35,695 nt of DNA from Perkinsus olseni (lineage: Eukaryota > Perkinsozoa > Perkinsida), in the NCBI GenBank assembly GCA_013115125.1, contig JABANN010000359.1, positions 1 to 35,695 on the forward strand, in the 5' to 3' direction. The notes beneath the pieces are model-generated. The model saw only the letters and a list, made by a program, of their open reading frames with translations, was not told the origin of the DNA and did no database searches. Made by a program: the position numbers and the translations under genes. The first letter of the stretch is position 1; each line of letters begins with the position of its first letter. This document shows, in pieces, positions 21,219 through 31,887 of this stretch.

Positions 21219-24200
21219 TCATGCTCCAGCCACAGCCTTTTCCTCTCTTGGAGAGCTGGCCGCCTCTTGCTGTTTCGAGGAGCCATGCAGCCCTTCGGAT
21301 ATCACAGCATTGAGAGCAGGGAACTCTCGGTCGTCTCCAGATTCTGATTTAGCGGGCTTTCGCTGATTGCCTGAAAAGGACGACTTTCGCCGAAGCCATA
21401 GCAGCTCGCAGGCCTCGCGGGACGAGGGGCCTACGTTTTCCCGCCTTCTTGTTTTTGTTCGTATTATCGCGCAGCTTGAGGACGCGCGGGCCGGATGAGT
21501 CGAGCACCTACGGGCATGCGAGAGTACGACTTTACAAGCAAGTGCGCTGACTTTACCGGTGGTGCAGATTTGTCCGAGTCCTTTGCTTCAACATTCTTCG
21601 TGAAGTCCACTCGCTCGCCCGCTGAGATTGCTTTCACCATCTCCTCAGCTCGGGCAGCAGACTCCGGTTGACCAGTTATCCGACAGTTAGACTGGCCCTC
21701 CTTGGCCTGGTCGAAATCAATCGAGGTAACTCCAGTGACTGCCTTGATACGCTGTATCTACGGAAAAAACAGAGTTACCCAGTGACCGATATGGCACTGG
21801 CAAGCTCACCGTCCTGCCCTTTGCTCCAATGACGAGCCTCACGGTGTCCTCAGGGATCTCGAACTCAATGGTTTCCGTCCCGCTGGTAGCGTCTCGTAAG
21901 TCGTTAACCAGTTGACCGAGCATCTGCAAGTACACAAGGATATGCCAAAGACTAGAAACAGCGCAGCCTTACTCTCTTTGCTTGGACAACATCAGCCTTG
22001 GAGCCAATGAGTCTGATATCTCGGCGGGTGCCATTCCGTCCCCCAGCGGCTGGCGATCGGCCGCTTCCTTTACCGCTGCCACCCAACAGCGTCAAGTTGG
22101 TACCGGTTTCCTTGCCAATCTGATTGAGCTTCGCTGCCCGATCTCTCATCAAAGTGCCGATAACGGCATCAGCGAGCTTGGCATCACCACTGCAAGCTCC
22201 GAGCACCGCGAAGGTCTCGGTAACCTCAGCGTTAGTGGCCACGTTCGGTATGTCCTTCTTAGCACTAGCCACAGCCTCAGGGATACCAATAAGCTCCAGC
22301 CTGGGTCCGGAGTTCTCGTTGTCGATGCCGCCGCCCCGCTTGAACAACACTCGAGTGAGATGATTCTTCAACCGCAGCAGTTCAACGTTGGCGGACCGCA
22401 TCCAGACGTTAACATCACCGCTGGGGACGGGAACCGTCTCGAAGCTCATGGCAGCCTCCTCGACCAGCTTCTGCAGTTCCTTGGCAGCCTGTTCAGCTTC
22501 ATCTTGACTTTGGGAGAGAACAGTGATCTTCTTCTCCTCGGGGTCCTTCACGATACGGCACCCGCCTCGATACTCCCGCTTTATGATCGACAGACGCGGC
22601 CCAAGCAGAGCGTTGGCTGAGAACAGCTTCTCCCGCTGGTCCTTCGTCTCGACTGGTACCACCACTCGAGCGACAGCCTTGATAGCGCTGTTGAGGACCT
22701 TGCAAGCTTCACTAACCTTGGCTTCGGTTGGGCCCCTGACCGTCACCGTAGCCTTCTGGTTGTTGAATCTTGCCTGCACAAAGCAGCCCGTCTGGGACTG
22801 GATCTTCCTCAGTCCCATCGCACCGTCACCCATCACACAGCGTAACGTTTCGGTGTCAAACGTGACCACTTTACTGACAGAATTCTGCGCCCTATCAGCA
22901 GTTCTCATGGCGGCCTTGATCTCATCGGCAGCCTGCTTGACCAGAGTTCCCTTGGTGGGGCCATGGACGACGATATCCGTGTTACCAAAGGTGATAAAGA
23001 GGGACTGCTCGTCAGAGGTCTCAAGCTTCCTGACTACGTCTCCGGCGCGTCTGCGAGCACCGGGAACGTCAGTGGGAATCGGTACGCGGACCACGTTGTT
23101 GACGTCAATCAGCTTCAACTGTTGTACTGCGGCTGCGAGGGCTTCTTCCGAGTTAGCAGAGACACGAACGCCGCGAACTAAACCGGTCTCACCATAGAGG
23201 GGCTCGAGTAGGGCAGTGACGGACTTCTCGACACGGGGTAGGATGGATGGTTGACCTTCTGGAGGGAAGAGCAGACCGATCAGCCGTGCCTGAGCAACGA
23301 AAAGGGTAACCATTCGTTGGATGGCCCATGGCCGATGCGCACTACCCGTCACGCACCTGGACGCCATCCTCAAATCCTGTGGATATCATCGGTAGCTCGA
23401 GCTCCTGCAAGTCGGTAACTTCTTCACGGAGCATCTTCCCCAGCCTGGTCGCCCGTCGGCTCTCGATGGCTTCCTCTCGCTGCTGCTTCCTCTTCTCCCT
23501 CTGCTGCTCCTGACCTTCGCTCAGTTCCTTCTTCACCAGAGTCATCCGGTGTTGCAGGTTTCTGAACATCTCGTGCGCGGCCGTCGGGATGAGCTCTGCC
23601 TGCGCGGACTCTAGCATGCCCGTGACCTCCTCCGAAGGTGACAGCTGCGAGAGCTCGAATATCTGTTGACGCAGGCGCAGAGTAGTCTGGCGCTTGTCCT
23701 TCGGCTTGGGAGGCAGGTCGGCACGGATATCCTCCACTTGCTGATCGAGCGGGCTAACGAGGGCCTGGAAATCGGGCCATTCAAGCTCTCGGAGCTTGTT
23801 CTTGGTGGTGGCGTCGATCATGGCATCCATCTTAGCCTTAGAAGGAAAGTCGGGGACGGGTGGGAAAAGGGAGGGGTCCTGCGGTAGTGACGGGATGTTC
23901 CGCTGACACGATCAGCTTGGGTGTCTTCCTACCGCCTTTATCGGTTTGGGCTCATCCTGCTCAGCCTCTGCCTTCCTCTGCAAACGCTTCTTTCTCTTTA
24001 ACTGGCTTTTAGTCAGCTCGACGGGCTTTGGCTCCTCCTCTTCCTCTTGAACGGCCTGCTCAATAGAAACTGTGCCAACAACCGGTTTCCATAGTCCTTA
24101 CCTCCTTGTGAGCTCGACGACGCCTCCTGCGACGACGGGCGGCGCTGCTACTGACGGCAGGCTGAGGGGAGTCTATGGGATCCACCGGAGACTTTGGCTC

Positions 24201-24356
24201 CAACGGGGAATCGGCCCCCACTGTAGTCGGGGCAGGGGACATCGCCACTGCGGCCGGGGGCTCCTTGGCCAGGATCGAGCCAGTGGAGACCGGCCCAGCC
24301 GTAGTGGTGGGAGCACTGAGGGATGACGGCTTGTTATTTCTTCTTCTGTGAGGCAT
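21219..24356 (-). CDS. Multi-KH RNA-binding protein, vigilin-like
   Basis: The start is the ATG at 24356-24354 (MPHRRRNNKPSSLSAPTTTA) and the end is the TGA at 21221-21219. A basic, Ala/Pro-rich N-terminus with an arginine run leads to a charged segment (KSQLKRKKRLQRKAEAE). A long helical region follows (exon 23830-23380), then a run of KH-type units in the exon from about 23310 to 21970. Examples are TLRCVMGDGAMGLRKIQSQT and PRLSIIKREYRGGCRIV. The last KH is the most canonical: EFEIPEDTVRLVIGAKGRT, with GxxG as GAKG, joined across an intron to IQRIKAVTGVTSIDF. The tail is Lys-rich then acidic, with DDREFPALN near the end. The order resembles vigilin/Scp160, proteins that bind mRNA and ribosomes. 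Several KH units have a degenerate GxxG loop, as in vigilin. I estimate roughly 850 residues; KH number is not fixed. Confidence 0.85.
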
Positions 24357-24999
24357 AGTGATAAAAAAAGAAAACAGACACTAGAGAGACCAGACTTAGG
24401 CAACCGAGGCTCTCTCGGTTAGCAGGCAACACAACAACAGCCCGGAATGACGACGACCAATCTTCACCCGAACCACGACTGAGCATGGGAGCGGCAAGAA
24501 GCCTCGGGGATCCGCAAGAGCCTGCAGGGAATCCCTTAACCGAGCCTGAATTTGCTAGGATTCGCTACGGAAGCCTTGAAGTGGGCATACCCTCCTTTCA
24601 GAGGGAGCCGCTTTGATGGGGCCTAGGGGAGGACACAAGCCGTAGGCCAGTAGCTCAAGTGAGACACGGCACACCTCTCCCTCTTAGCACGACTACGTCT
24701 CCTCCTTCTCCTCAGCAGGCGGCGTCGGCCGACCCTCAAGAGCCGTTGAACCCTCGCATACATACCAGACCACGAAGGCTCCACCAAGTGCCCTGACGAG
24801 CCTGACAGAGCACAGCATACCGACGATGATGCCGGAGACAGAAGATGAAACTCCGAGAACTGACGAAGGAGTACCTTTTGTCCACTCCGGAGGATGAGCA
24901 GGTTTTAGGGGAGATATTCTCGAGGCCGCGGAGCAGTTCGGTAGCGGAAGTGATGAAAACCTGACGATACTTCGGAACTACAAGCGAGCGACCGATGTG
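24357..24999. other. Intergenic stretch with short coding-like plus-strand frames
   Basis: Between two minus-strand genes, this 643-base stretch holds several short plus-strand frames with protein-like composition. One begins at 24485 (MGAARSLGDPQEPAGNPLTE, about 43 codons). One runs 24845-24964 (MKLRELTKEYLLSTPEDEQV, 39 codons). A third frame from 24913 reads DILEAAEQFGSGSDENLTIL and stays open past 25000, over the end of the next minus-strand gene. Acceptor-like TTCTCCTCAG (24717) and GGTTTTAG (24908) occur between them. I could not build one consistent spliced gene, so these remain candidates. The KH gene promoter must also lie here. Confidence 0.3.
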
Positions 25000-26344
25000 T
25001 TACCTCCTGATAAGCTCCGCACAGTTCTCAAAGCCTCGCTTGTTTGCGGACTCCAGCTTACCGAGGGAGCCTTCCACAACATCATAAGGGCCGTGAACAT
25101 GACCATTCCCCTTCGGACAGCGAAGCTTGGTATAAGTCTTAGATACATCACGGAGCTTCCGAGCTACAGTCCGCATCTCCTCATCCCTCGTTTCCATACC
25201 ATCCGCCAGAGCCGGAGCTCTCATAAGCTTCCTACTGGCAGTCGGCCCCACCTCCCTGGGCGATTCCGAGAGACTCGGCTTCTCCAGCTCGCCACCGCCG
25301 TACTTCACCCCATCAACTGTTAGCGACAGCTGACCCTCGCGAGGGCTGTTGACAATCGAACATTTCCTTTTCGTCGGCGCTGCTGTCGATGAGCCAGTAA
25401 CCTTGACGGGTCCTTGAGGGACCCGATTGGAGCTGCTCTGCTGCTTCTTGAGCCGGCCTCTGGTAGGAACCCCTCGTAGCCCAGCTGAGTAGCCGACAGT
25501 GACGCCCTCGTTGACCTCTCCTTTCAAGAACGCGCCAAACATACGCAGAGCTCGGGCATCATTGGTAACGGCAAATGCCTTCTTCTGAGCGGCCGATATC
25601 GCTTCTTGTACAGGATGGTCAGCCGAGACGTGATAAAACCAGCCATCCCAGTCCGAGTCTAGAGCGGCCTTCTGGGCACCGGCGGAGGTCTCGGTGGTGA
25701 GGAGGGCGAAGAACGCCGGTGGAAGGAACTTGACGCCGTCCACTGACGCGGTTAGACATGCCCTGAGCCGGCCTTGAGATTTGGTGACGGAGAGGTACAG
25801 AGTGGCCAAAAAGAATAGATAGTCCTGTAGAAGACCGTACGAGAGAGACGGCTGTCACGGGGCACTCACTTGCAGCGTTGGTGGCAGCGGGCACCAAATG
25901 GTACAGAGCTCCAAGAGGAACATCGAGAGGCCATCATAGTCCACTGAAGAGGAGGAACCAACGTCCCGAGGAAGATGACCGACGGCTCTTACTTAGATCA
26001 CGACCCTCGCCGCCAGCGGTAGAGTGAGCCTCCCCGGACCAATCGCCACGAGCAGAATCCACAGCTTCGTTCAACTGGAAGTCACTAAGAAGGGATTTCT
26101 GAAAGACAACAGTCACCTCACGACAACGACGATCAACACACACCTGCAAACGGACGTTCAGTTGTACATATTCTTCCTGGCCTACGCCCTCTTCTTCAGA
26201 TACAGTCTCCCAAAACAGTCGCATAAGGAACTGCAGGTGATCGCTCTCGTACAGAGCAGCTTGCATCCGCACCAGCAGACCAGAGTCCAGGGTGGAAGCC
26301 TCGTCCGACGGGACACTTCCGGCTCGACCCGACAAGGCGGACAT
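25000..26344 (-). CDS. Unrecognised protein, about 380 residues
   Basis: The start is the ATG at 26344-26342 (MSALSGRAGSVPSDEASTLD). The first exon reads on to HLQFLMRLFWETVSEEEGVG and YVQLNVRLQ, then a 44-base intron, KSLLSDFQLNEAVDSARGDW, a second intron, DYDGLSMFLLELCTIWCPLP, and a third intron. The main exon (about 25815-25000) then reads LATLYLSVTKSQGRLRACLT to ENCAELIRR and a stop at 25000-25002. The N-terminal part is helical with regularly spaced acidic and hydrophobic residues. The C-terminal half is basic and Ser-rich, probably disordered. I do not recognise a family. The helical N-terminal pattern recalls some flagellar scaffold proteins, but only loosely. Intron signals are clean, so the gene itself is well supported. 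Confidence 0.65.
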
Positions 26345-26728
26345 GATGAGGCAGAGAGAAAACCTCTAAAAAGATAAAAATCTGTAGAATATGACATTGG
26401 TGTCCGACTATAGATATACCCATTAGAGAAATGATCCAGCACGACAATAATCAACAGTAACTATAGATTCTATAGTATAGAATTCTCGTAAAAAACGGGA
26501 GTCGTTTCCCTTTCCTTGAACTCGACAGGACAGCCATAAAAAAGCGCTTTCTCGGGTGTTTGGGTAGTATCTCCTCGACACGCTGGTGGAGAGATGATAG
26601 CATCATAACTATGATAAATCTCAATTGATAACGACGACAGCACACTGCTACTACGAGAAGGACCGTACGGTCCAACATGGATAGAGCTGGGTGTATTATA
26701 GTATGGAAGAGGGAATAATCCCGGGTGT
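26345..26728. other. Intergenic stretch, A/T-rich
   Basis: This 384-base gap between two minus-strand genes is rich in A and T around 26370-26500 and contains a perfect inverted repeat at 26467-26483. No convincing gene is visible; the open frames are extensions of flanking reading frames. Confidence 0.4.
26467..26483. repeat. Perfect short inverted repeat
   Basis: ATTCTATA at 26467-26474 and TATAGAAT at 26476-26483 are exact reverse complements around one central G. It lies between the MLF gene's 3' end and the next minus-strand start, so it could be a protein-binding palindrome or part of a promoter. Being A/T-rich, it could also occur by chance. Confidence 0.6.
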
Positions 26729-27557
26729 TTAGATACCGGTAAGCTGGCGCTGTTCATAACGCCTTCCTCGAGACTGGCCGTCCCTGGCATCACCGATGGT
26801 ACTGTAGCGAGCGCCACCCAAGGCCTGCATTCCGGAGGATCCATGGCGCGGCAGATGGGGCACGGCGTCTTGGGTCCAACGCTGGTCGAACTCAGCAGCG
26901 GTGTCTTCAGTGAGGCCACCGCGGAACATGTCTTGGGTATTTTGGTCACCAGTGTTGCGGTTGCGGCTACGAACGACCCTGCGACCTGAGCAGGAACAGA
27001 ATGTTGTTTTCGAGAGAGCGCAGCAAGCTGACCTTGTTCGCCCATGGTCCTCTCCAAAGCCATCTTGTCCATGCCCGTGCCCGAGTTGGTGTACATCTCC
27101 TGTTGTTCTCGTAGCTGTCGGTCAGTATCTCCTACGGTCGAGCTTCGATACTGCTCGGTCACCGTCTTGCCGTCGGATCCTCGAGTACTGGAGGAGACGT
27201 AAACCTGATATAAGGATCAGAGCCATCGGAGGCACCAACGCAGAGCTCGAGCTACCTGACTGGAATACTGCCCTTGTTGAGGTTGCCCAGCGGACAGCAT
27301 CCCTCCAAAGAAGCTATCACCATCGTTACGGGTCATGCGGGTCATGTCCCTCTCCATCCCTTGCATCATACTGTCCATAGCCTGAACAACACACTGTGAA
27401 CTAAGCCACAGCCCAACCGGGATGCTACCTCCTCTTGCGCCCGGAACATCCTGTCGAACGCCCCGAACCCGAAGAGGTCGTCTTCGGCCTGCTCTGCCCG
27501 AGCTAGCTGCCGCTCAGCTCGGCGCTCATCGAAACGGCGAGATACTCTGTCGAACAT
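26729..27557 (-). CDS. Myeloid leukemia factor (MLF) family protein
   Basis: MLF proteins are conserved eukaryotic regulators that shuttle between nucleus and cytoplasm and bind chaperones and 14-3-3 proteins in animals. The start is ATG 27557-27555 (MFDRVSRRFDERRAERQLAR) and the stop is TAA 26731-26729. Exons join as follows: FGFGAFDRMFRAQEE, then AMDSMMQGMERDMTRMTRND, then a segment with SSSTRGSDGKTVTEQYRSST and the family core NSGTGMDKMALERTMGEQG. That splices to VVRSRNRNTGDQNTQDMFRG and DTAAEFDQRWTQDAVPHLPR. The core G-x-x-KMA and the FDxxW stretch are as in MLF1/MLF2. The N-terminus opens with an F-rich repeat (DLFGFGAFDRMF) typical of the family. Length is close to that of animal homologues. 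Confidence 0.85.
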
Positions 27558-28018
27558 AATTTCGCTGTAAAAGTAAATCTACAAGAAACTCGTCAAAAAA
27601 CCCGCTGGCCCTCCCGAACACAACGCAGCCTGAACGATCGCCACCATAAATAGTTGAGTGTCCGAAGGGACGCAAAGGCGGTAAGCATGAATGATACAAA
27701 TAAGCACCATGATGAATTATGCAGAGGAGCGGAGAGAGCACTACGTGCTGGTGCCTCCGCTGCCGGGGAACCGATACTGCGCTCTTGGCGGGTCTGGCAG
27801 GACCCATTGACCCCGACGCCTGTCAAACACGAACCTGAGGAGAGCACCGCCCATTAGCGTTGAAGACATTCTATACCAACCACTCACTTGTTCTCAGACC
27901 CGAGGTGCGCTCGAGTTGGGAACAGCTTCCGCTGAACTGCCGTGAATAGCGGCCTGACCGCGTCAGTCAATCCTGAGACACGTGACGATCAGCGGTAAGA
28001 GACAGCACCTCCTCGTTC
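27558..28018. other. Intergenic stretch, no gene seen
   Basis: This 461-base gap lies between two same-strand genes (MLF downstream, WW-ankyrin upstream). Short frames on both strands show no splice-supported coding pattern. It should hold the MLF promoter and the end of the upstream transcript. Confidence 0.4.
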
Positions 28019-29904
28019 TCATGTGTTTTCACCTCTAGGCTCGTCTGGATCCAGCGGTTGACCTGTCTCCTCATCCCACTCATCGTACTCATCGTCCTCC
28101 TCAATTTGCGCGAGTTCTTGCTCACTATAATGGTGCCTCATCGGCCGCATCACCTCAGAGGACTTCTCACCGCTACCGATGTCAGGCGGTACAGGAGCCC
28201 CTGAGAAGCCACAATGGTCACCTACAGAGAATCAATCACCCGCCTATCACTACCAGTTGCCTCCATCCTCATCGTGAGCAGCTCTAGTACGTCTTCATGA
28301 CCAGCGATGGCTGCCGCTTCGAAGCAGGTGTAACCTCGCTGGTCGCGGACCCTCAATAGTTCAGCTAGCACCGGTGACTCCAACCGAGCCAGGATCTCAA
28401 CGACACAGTCCGCCTGACCCAGAGTAGAGGCCTCGTGGAGGGCGGTACAGCCAGCATGGTCAACCAAGAGGACTTCATCTCGGCGACAGGCGCCCAGAAG
28501 GAGAGCCGTCACCACTGGGTAACCATAGCGACATGCAAAGTGCAGTGGAGTTTGACCGAAAGTGTCTACAGGGAAGGCGGAGTCGATGTGTCGCAAGAGG
28601 AGCTGTACGGTATAAGCACAGCCACCAGCACAAGCATAGTGGAGGGGCGTCCGACCCGACACTGTATCGGGCATATCCAGGCTCCCTCCCACCTGAAAGG
28701 GACACAGCGATTATCACAAAAACAACACGAAAGGAGATAGTACCTGCCGGTATGCTTCCACGAAAAAGTAGTTACCATCCAAGGCTGCTTGATAGACCGA
28801 TTGAACGCTTGAAGGGTCCTTTTCGAGATAACCGTCGAGTCTACTGTTGTACCACCATACCTTATCATCCCTCGCCGCCACTTGCCGCCAACCACCAAAG
28901 GCTTCCAGGAGTGACGGCGGTGGAGTGGCCCACGGTAGGGTCCGACCAGAGCGCCGTTCGACAAATCTCATACAGCCGTCCCTAGCTACCAGTGACCAGT
29001 CTGGAGGGAGCTCCTCAGTAAACATAGCAGTACCAGACTCTTGACCAAGTGACACACCGAGCTCAGGTGTAGGGGGTAGACCACTGCCGGACCCGTGAGA
29101 GTCACCGAGACGGCGTTCCTGGGGTACCATACTGGAGTCACACATAAAGCGACTGGCCTCCAGCAGCTGCCTGGGTGTCCTTCCGTCACGAGGTGACATG
29201 AACGGTGGGCTCCTCGGCTCATCGTGGTTGGCTACCTTAACCTCATAAGAAGGAGTCACCGTAGAGCAGGAAGTTGTCGCCATCGAGACACTCCTATCCT
29301 CGACTTTAAGAGCCTCCTCGCTAGCCTGTTTGATACTGTTTCGAACCGTCTCCTTCTCAACCTTCAAGGTCTCCAGCAGCACATCATCTAACAGGGCGTC
29401 TTCCTCTGCCTTGTCGCATCTCTCTAGCCAGAAGTCCATACAGTCACTATCCGCTCGACCTCTGTCCGAGACCATCAACCGACCACACTTCTCCGCTAGC
29501 AGCCGTGCAGCGGTGTCGCTGTTACTCAGGGTAGCCGACGACTGCTCTGGTGAGCCTGAGGGAAGGGCGAAAGGCTTCACACAATTTCATGGCGCACTGA
29601 GTAGCAGAGGATCCAACGTCACAGAAGAGGACATACTTCGCTAGAAATTGGCTAGGGCCTCTCAACCATTCTATCAGAGCAGGACGCAGCCGAAAACGCG
29701 CAAATAACCGACAACACAGTAACGAGCAGGCCAACTCGACTACACGGACGTTCGACAGCACAACCCACCTGGGACTGCCGAGTCACTGCCCAGCTCAGAG
29801 AGGCTCGGACAGTAGTCGCTCCAACCATCATCACCACTACTAGCCGGACTCGGAGAACCCGGCGGGGTTCCTATGCGATGGTGCTCTATATCGAAACTAG
29901 ACAT
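28019..29904 (-). CDS. WW-domain and ankyrin-repeat protein, 522 residues
   Basis: Four exons (29904-29769, 29555-28744, 28692-28254, 28200-28019) keep frame and give 522 residues. The N-terminus is Ser/Pro-rich and disordered (MSSFDIEHHRIGTPPGSPSP), followed by a charged helix (ALLDDVLLETLKVEKETVRN). Next come a WW-type domain (LPPDWSLVARDGCMRFVERR and the following TLPWATPPP) and a second WW-like unit (GWRQVAARDDKVWWYNSRLD). Ankyrin repeats then run from about residue 316: SGRTPLHYACAGG, FGQTPLHFACRYG, AGCTALHEASTLG, RGYTCFEAAAIAG. The C-terminus is acidic (EEDDEYDEWDEETGQPLDPD). WW domains bind proline motifs and ankyrins bind proteins, so this is probably a cytoplasmic adaptor. I know no named homologue with this order. 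Its start codon is 211 bases from the actin stop. Confidence 0.85.
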
Positions 29905-30115
29905 GACATCTGTCAAACCACCTGTAACCTAACGAATCTTGAACACTTAGCCCATTCCTCAACGCTCATCTACGTCCTTGAACAACATTACAGAGTGACA
30001 ACACGAAAACGACTTCAATAGAAACGGGTAAAGGTTGGGGTAAATGATAGCTTCACAACTCACAGGTATTAGCAATCAACTAAGAGGCACAGTGGTGAAT
30101 GAAGGCCTCCACTGT

Positions 30116-31358
30116 TTAGAAGCACTTCCTGTGGACGATAGTCGGTCCAACCTCATCATACTCCTCCTTGGTAATCCACATCTGCTGGAATGTCGACAAG
30201 GACGCTAATGTAGAGCCTCCGATCCACACCGAGTACTTGCGCTCGGGAGGAGCCACCACCTTGATCTTCATGGTCGACGGGGCTAGGGCTGTCAGCTCCT
30301 TGCCCATCCTCTCACGGATGCCGCTGAACATGGTAGTACCACCGGAGAGAACCACATTAGCGTAGAGATCCTTGCGAATATCCAAGTCACACTTCATGAT
30401 GGAGTTGAATAAGGTCTCGTGAATACCACAGGCCTCCTTGCCCATCAGGTCCGGCTGGAACAGCACCTCAGGACAGCGGAAGCGCTCGTTACCCAAGGTA
30501 ATGATGTTGCCATCGGGAAGCTCGTATGTCTTCTCGATCTCGCTGCTGTCGGCGGCAGACTTCATTTCTTGATCGTAATCAAGGGCAACATAGCACAACT
30601 TCTCCTTAATGTCGCGGACAATCTCGCGCTCGGCCGAAGTGGTAAAAGTGTAACCACGACCAGTGAGGATGGTCATCATGTACTCAGTCAGGTCTCTACC
30701 AGCGAGGTCCATCCGCTTGATGGCATGCGGCATAGCATACCCCTCATAGATGGGTACGGTATGAGTCACTCCATCACCAGAATCGAGGACGATACCGGTT
30801 GTTCGGCCGGAGGCATACAGAGACAGGACGGCTTGGATCTGGACGTGTACACCAGGCACGTTGAAGACCTCAAACATGATCTGCACCATGCGCTCTCGAT
30901 TGGCCTTAGGGTTCAAGGGAGCCTCTGTTAGAAGCACCTAAAGCATAGATTATAAGGAGCTGATAGAGGCCGTAACAGTGGCTTACTGGATGATCCTCAG
31001 GCTGCACTCGGAGCTCATTATAGAAGGTGTGATGCCAGATCTTCTCCATGTCGTCCCAATTGGTAACAATGCCATGCTCGATAGGGTACTTGAGAGTTAG
31101 CACACCTCTCTTCGACTGAGCTTCATCACCAACATACCACTCCCTCTGGTCCATGCCGACCATGATACCGGGCCTGAACAAGAGCCGACAAATGCGTAGG
31201 ATGTTAGTCGTGGAGGTTTCTTACATCTTAGGTCTGCCCACAATGGAAGGAAATATGGCCCGGGGGGCATCGTCACCTGCGAAGCCCGCCTTGCAAAGAC
31301 CACTGCCGTTATCAATGACAACCGCGGGAGTTTCCTCTGGAGACTCAGTGTCAGACAT
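30116..31358 (-). CDS. Actin
   Basis: Actin polymerises into microfilaments and hydrolyses ATP. Three exons (31358-31225, 30987-31173, 30116-30937) give 380 residues, about 4-5 more than usual because of a longer acidic N-terminus ([20 protein letters not shown]). The nucleotide-binding loops are intact: [31 protein letters not shown] and [10 protein letters not shown]. The profilin- and myosin-facing segments and the typical end VHRKCF are present. Introns are 51 and 49 bases with GTAAG donors. It is a conventional actin, not an actin-related protein. The stop is at 30116-30118. Confidence 0.98.
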
Positions 31359-31887
31359 AATGCTCAAATAATCAGACAGAAAAACTACTAGCGATGGTCA
31401 ATGCGCTCGGGTAGCAGCAAAAGGCCTCCACGCCACACAAGGATCGACATAGGATGCCATTCGCACACAGACGCCAAGTCGTCGTTAGCTTCCGCACATT
31501 GCTCTACTCTGGTAGCCTAGCTGAGGCAGCATCGACACACTCTGCTGTAATGAAGCACGACTTCAATTCTGAGAAGTCTCTGCATCGACCTTGGATCCCA
31601 GGGGAATCATTCCCCTGAGTTGTCAGAAAAAAGTTTGACAAAAATCGACCATCATCGTATGAGGGACATATGATGAGCGAGCAGCGCATCGCGATATCGA
31701 GAAAGCAAACAAGCCCAATGCAGGGTTACTTGGAAGGCGCCGGCGGCAAGCTATCTCACGAGACCGCGGCCCGAAATGCAGGGCGTTGAGTTTTCTCAAG
31801 TGAGCAAGATGTCAAGATGTCGCTCGACCGTGGCCTTGGAGAAAATCATCTTCCTTATCTGTCTGGTTCCTACTACTACCTCTAGTG
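31359..31887. promoter_or_regulatory. Divergent promoter region between actin and zinc-finger genes
   Basis: The two genes point away from each other with 529 bases between start codons. The stretch holds an inverted repeat at 31599-31617 and a short A-rich run at 31625-31633. The plus-strand side ends in a pyrimidine-rich CTACTACTACCTCTAG (AG at 31884-31885), two bases before the zinc-finger ATG, like a leader splice acceptor. No TATA box is evident. Confidence 0.4.
31599..31617. repeat. Inverted repeat in the divergent region
   Basis: CAGGGGAA (31599-31606) and TTCCCCTG (31610-31617) are exact reverse complements around TCA. It sits midway in the actin/zinc-finger divergent gap and could be a dimeric factor-binding site. 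Confidence 0.6.
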
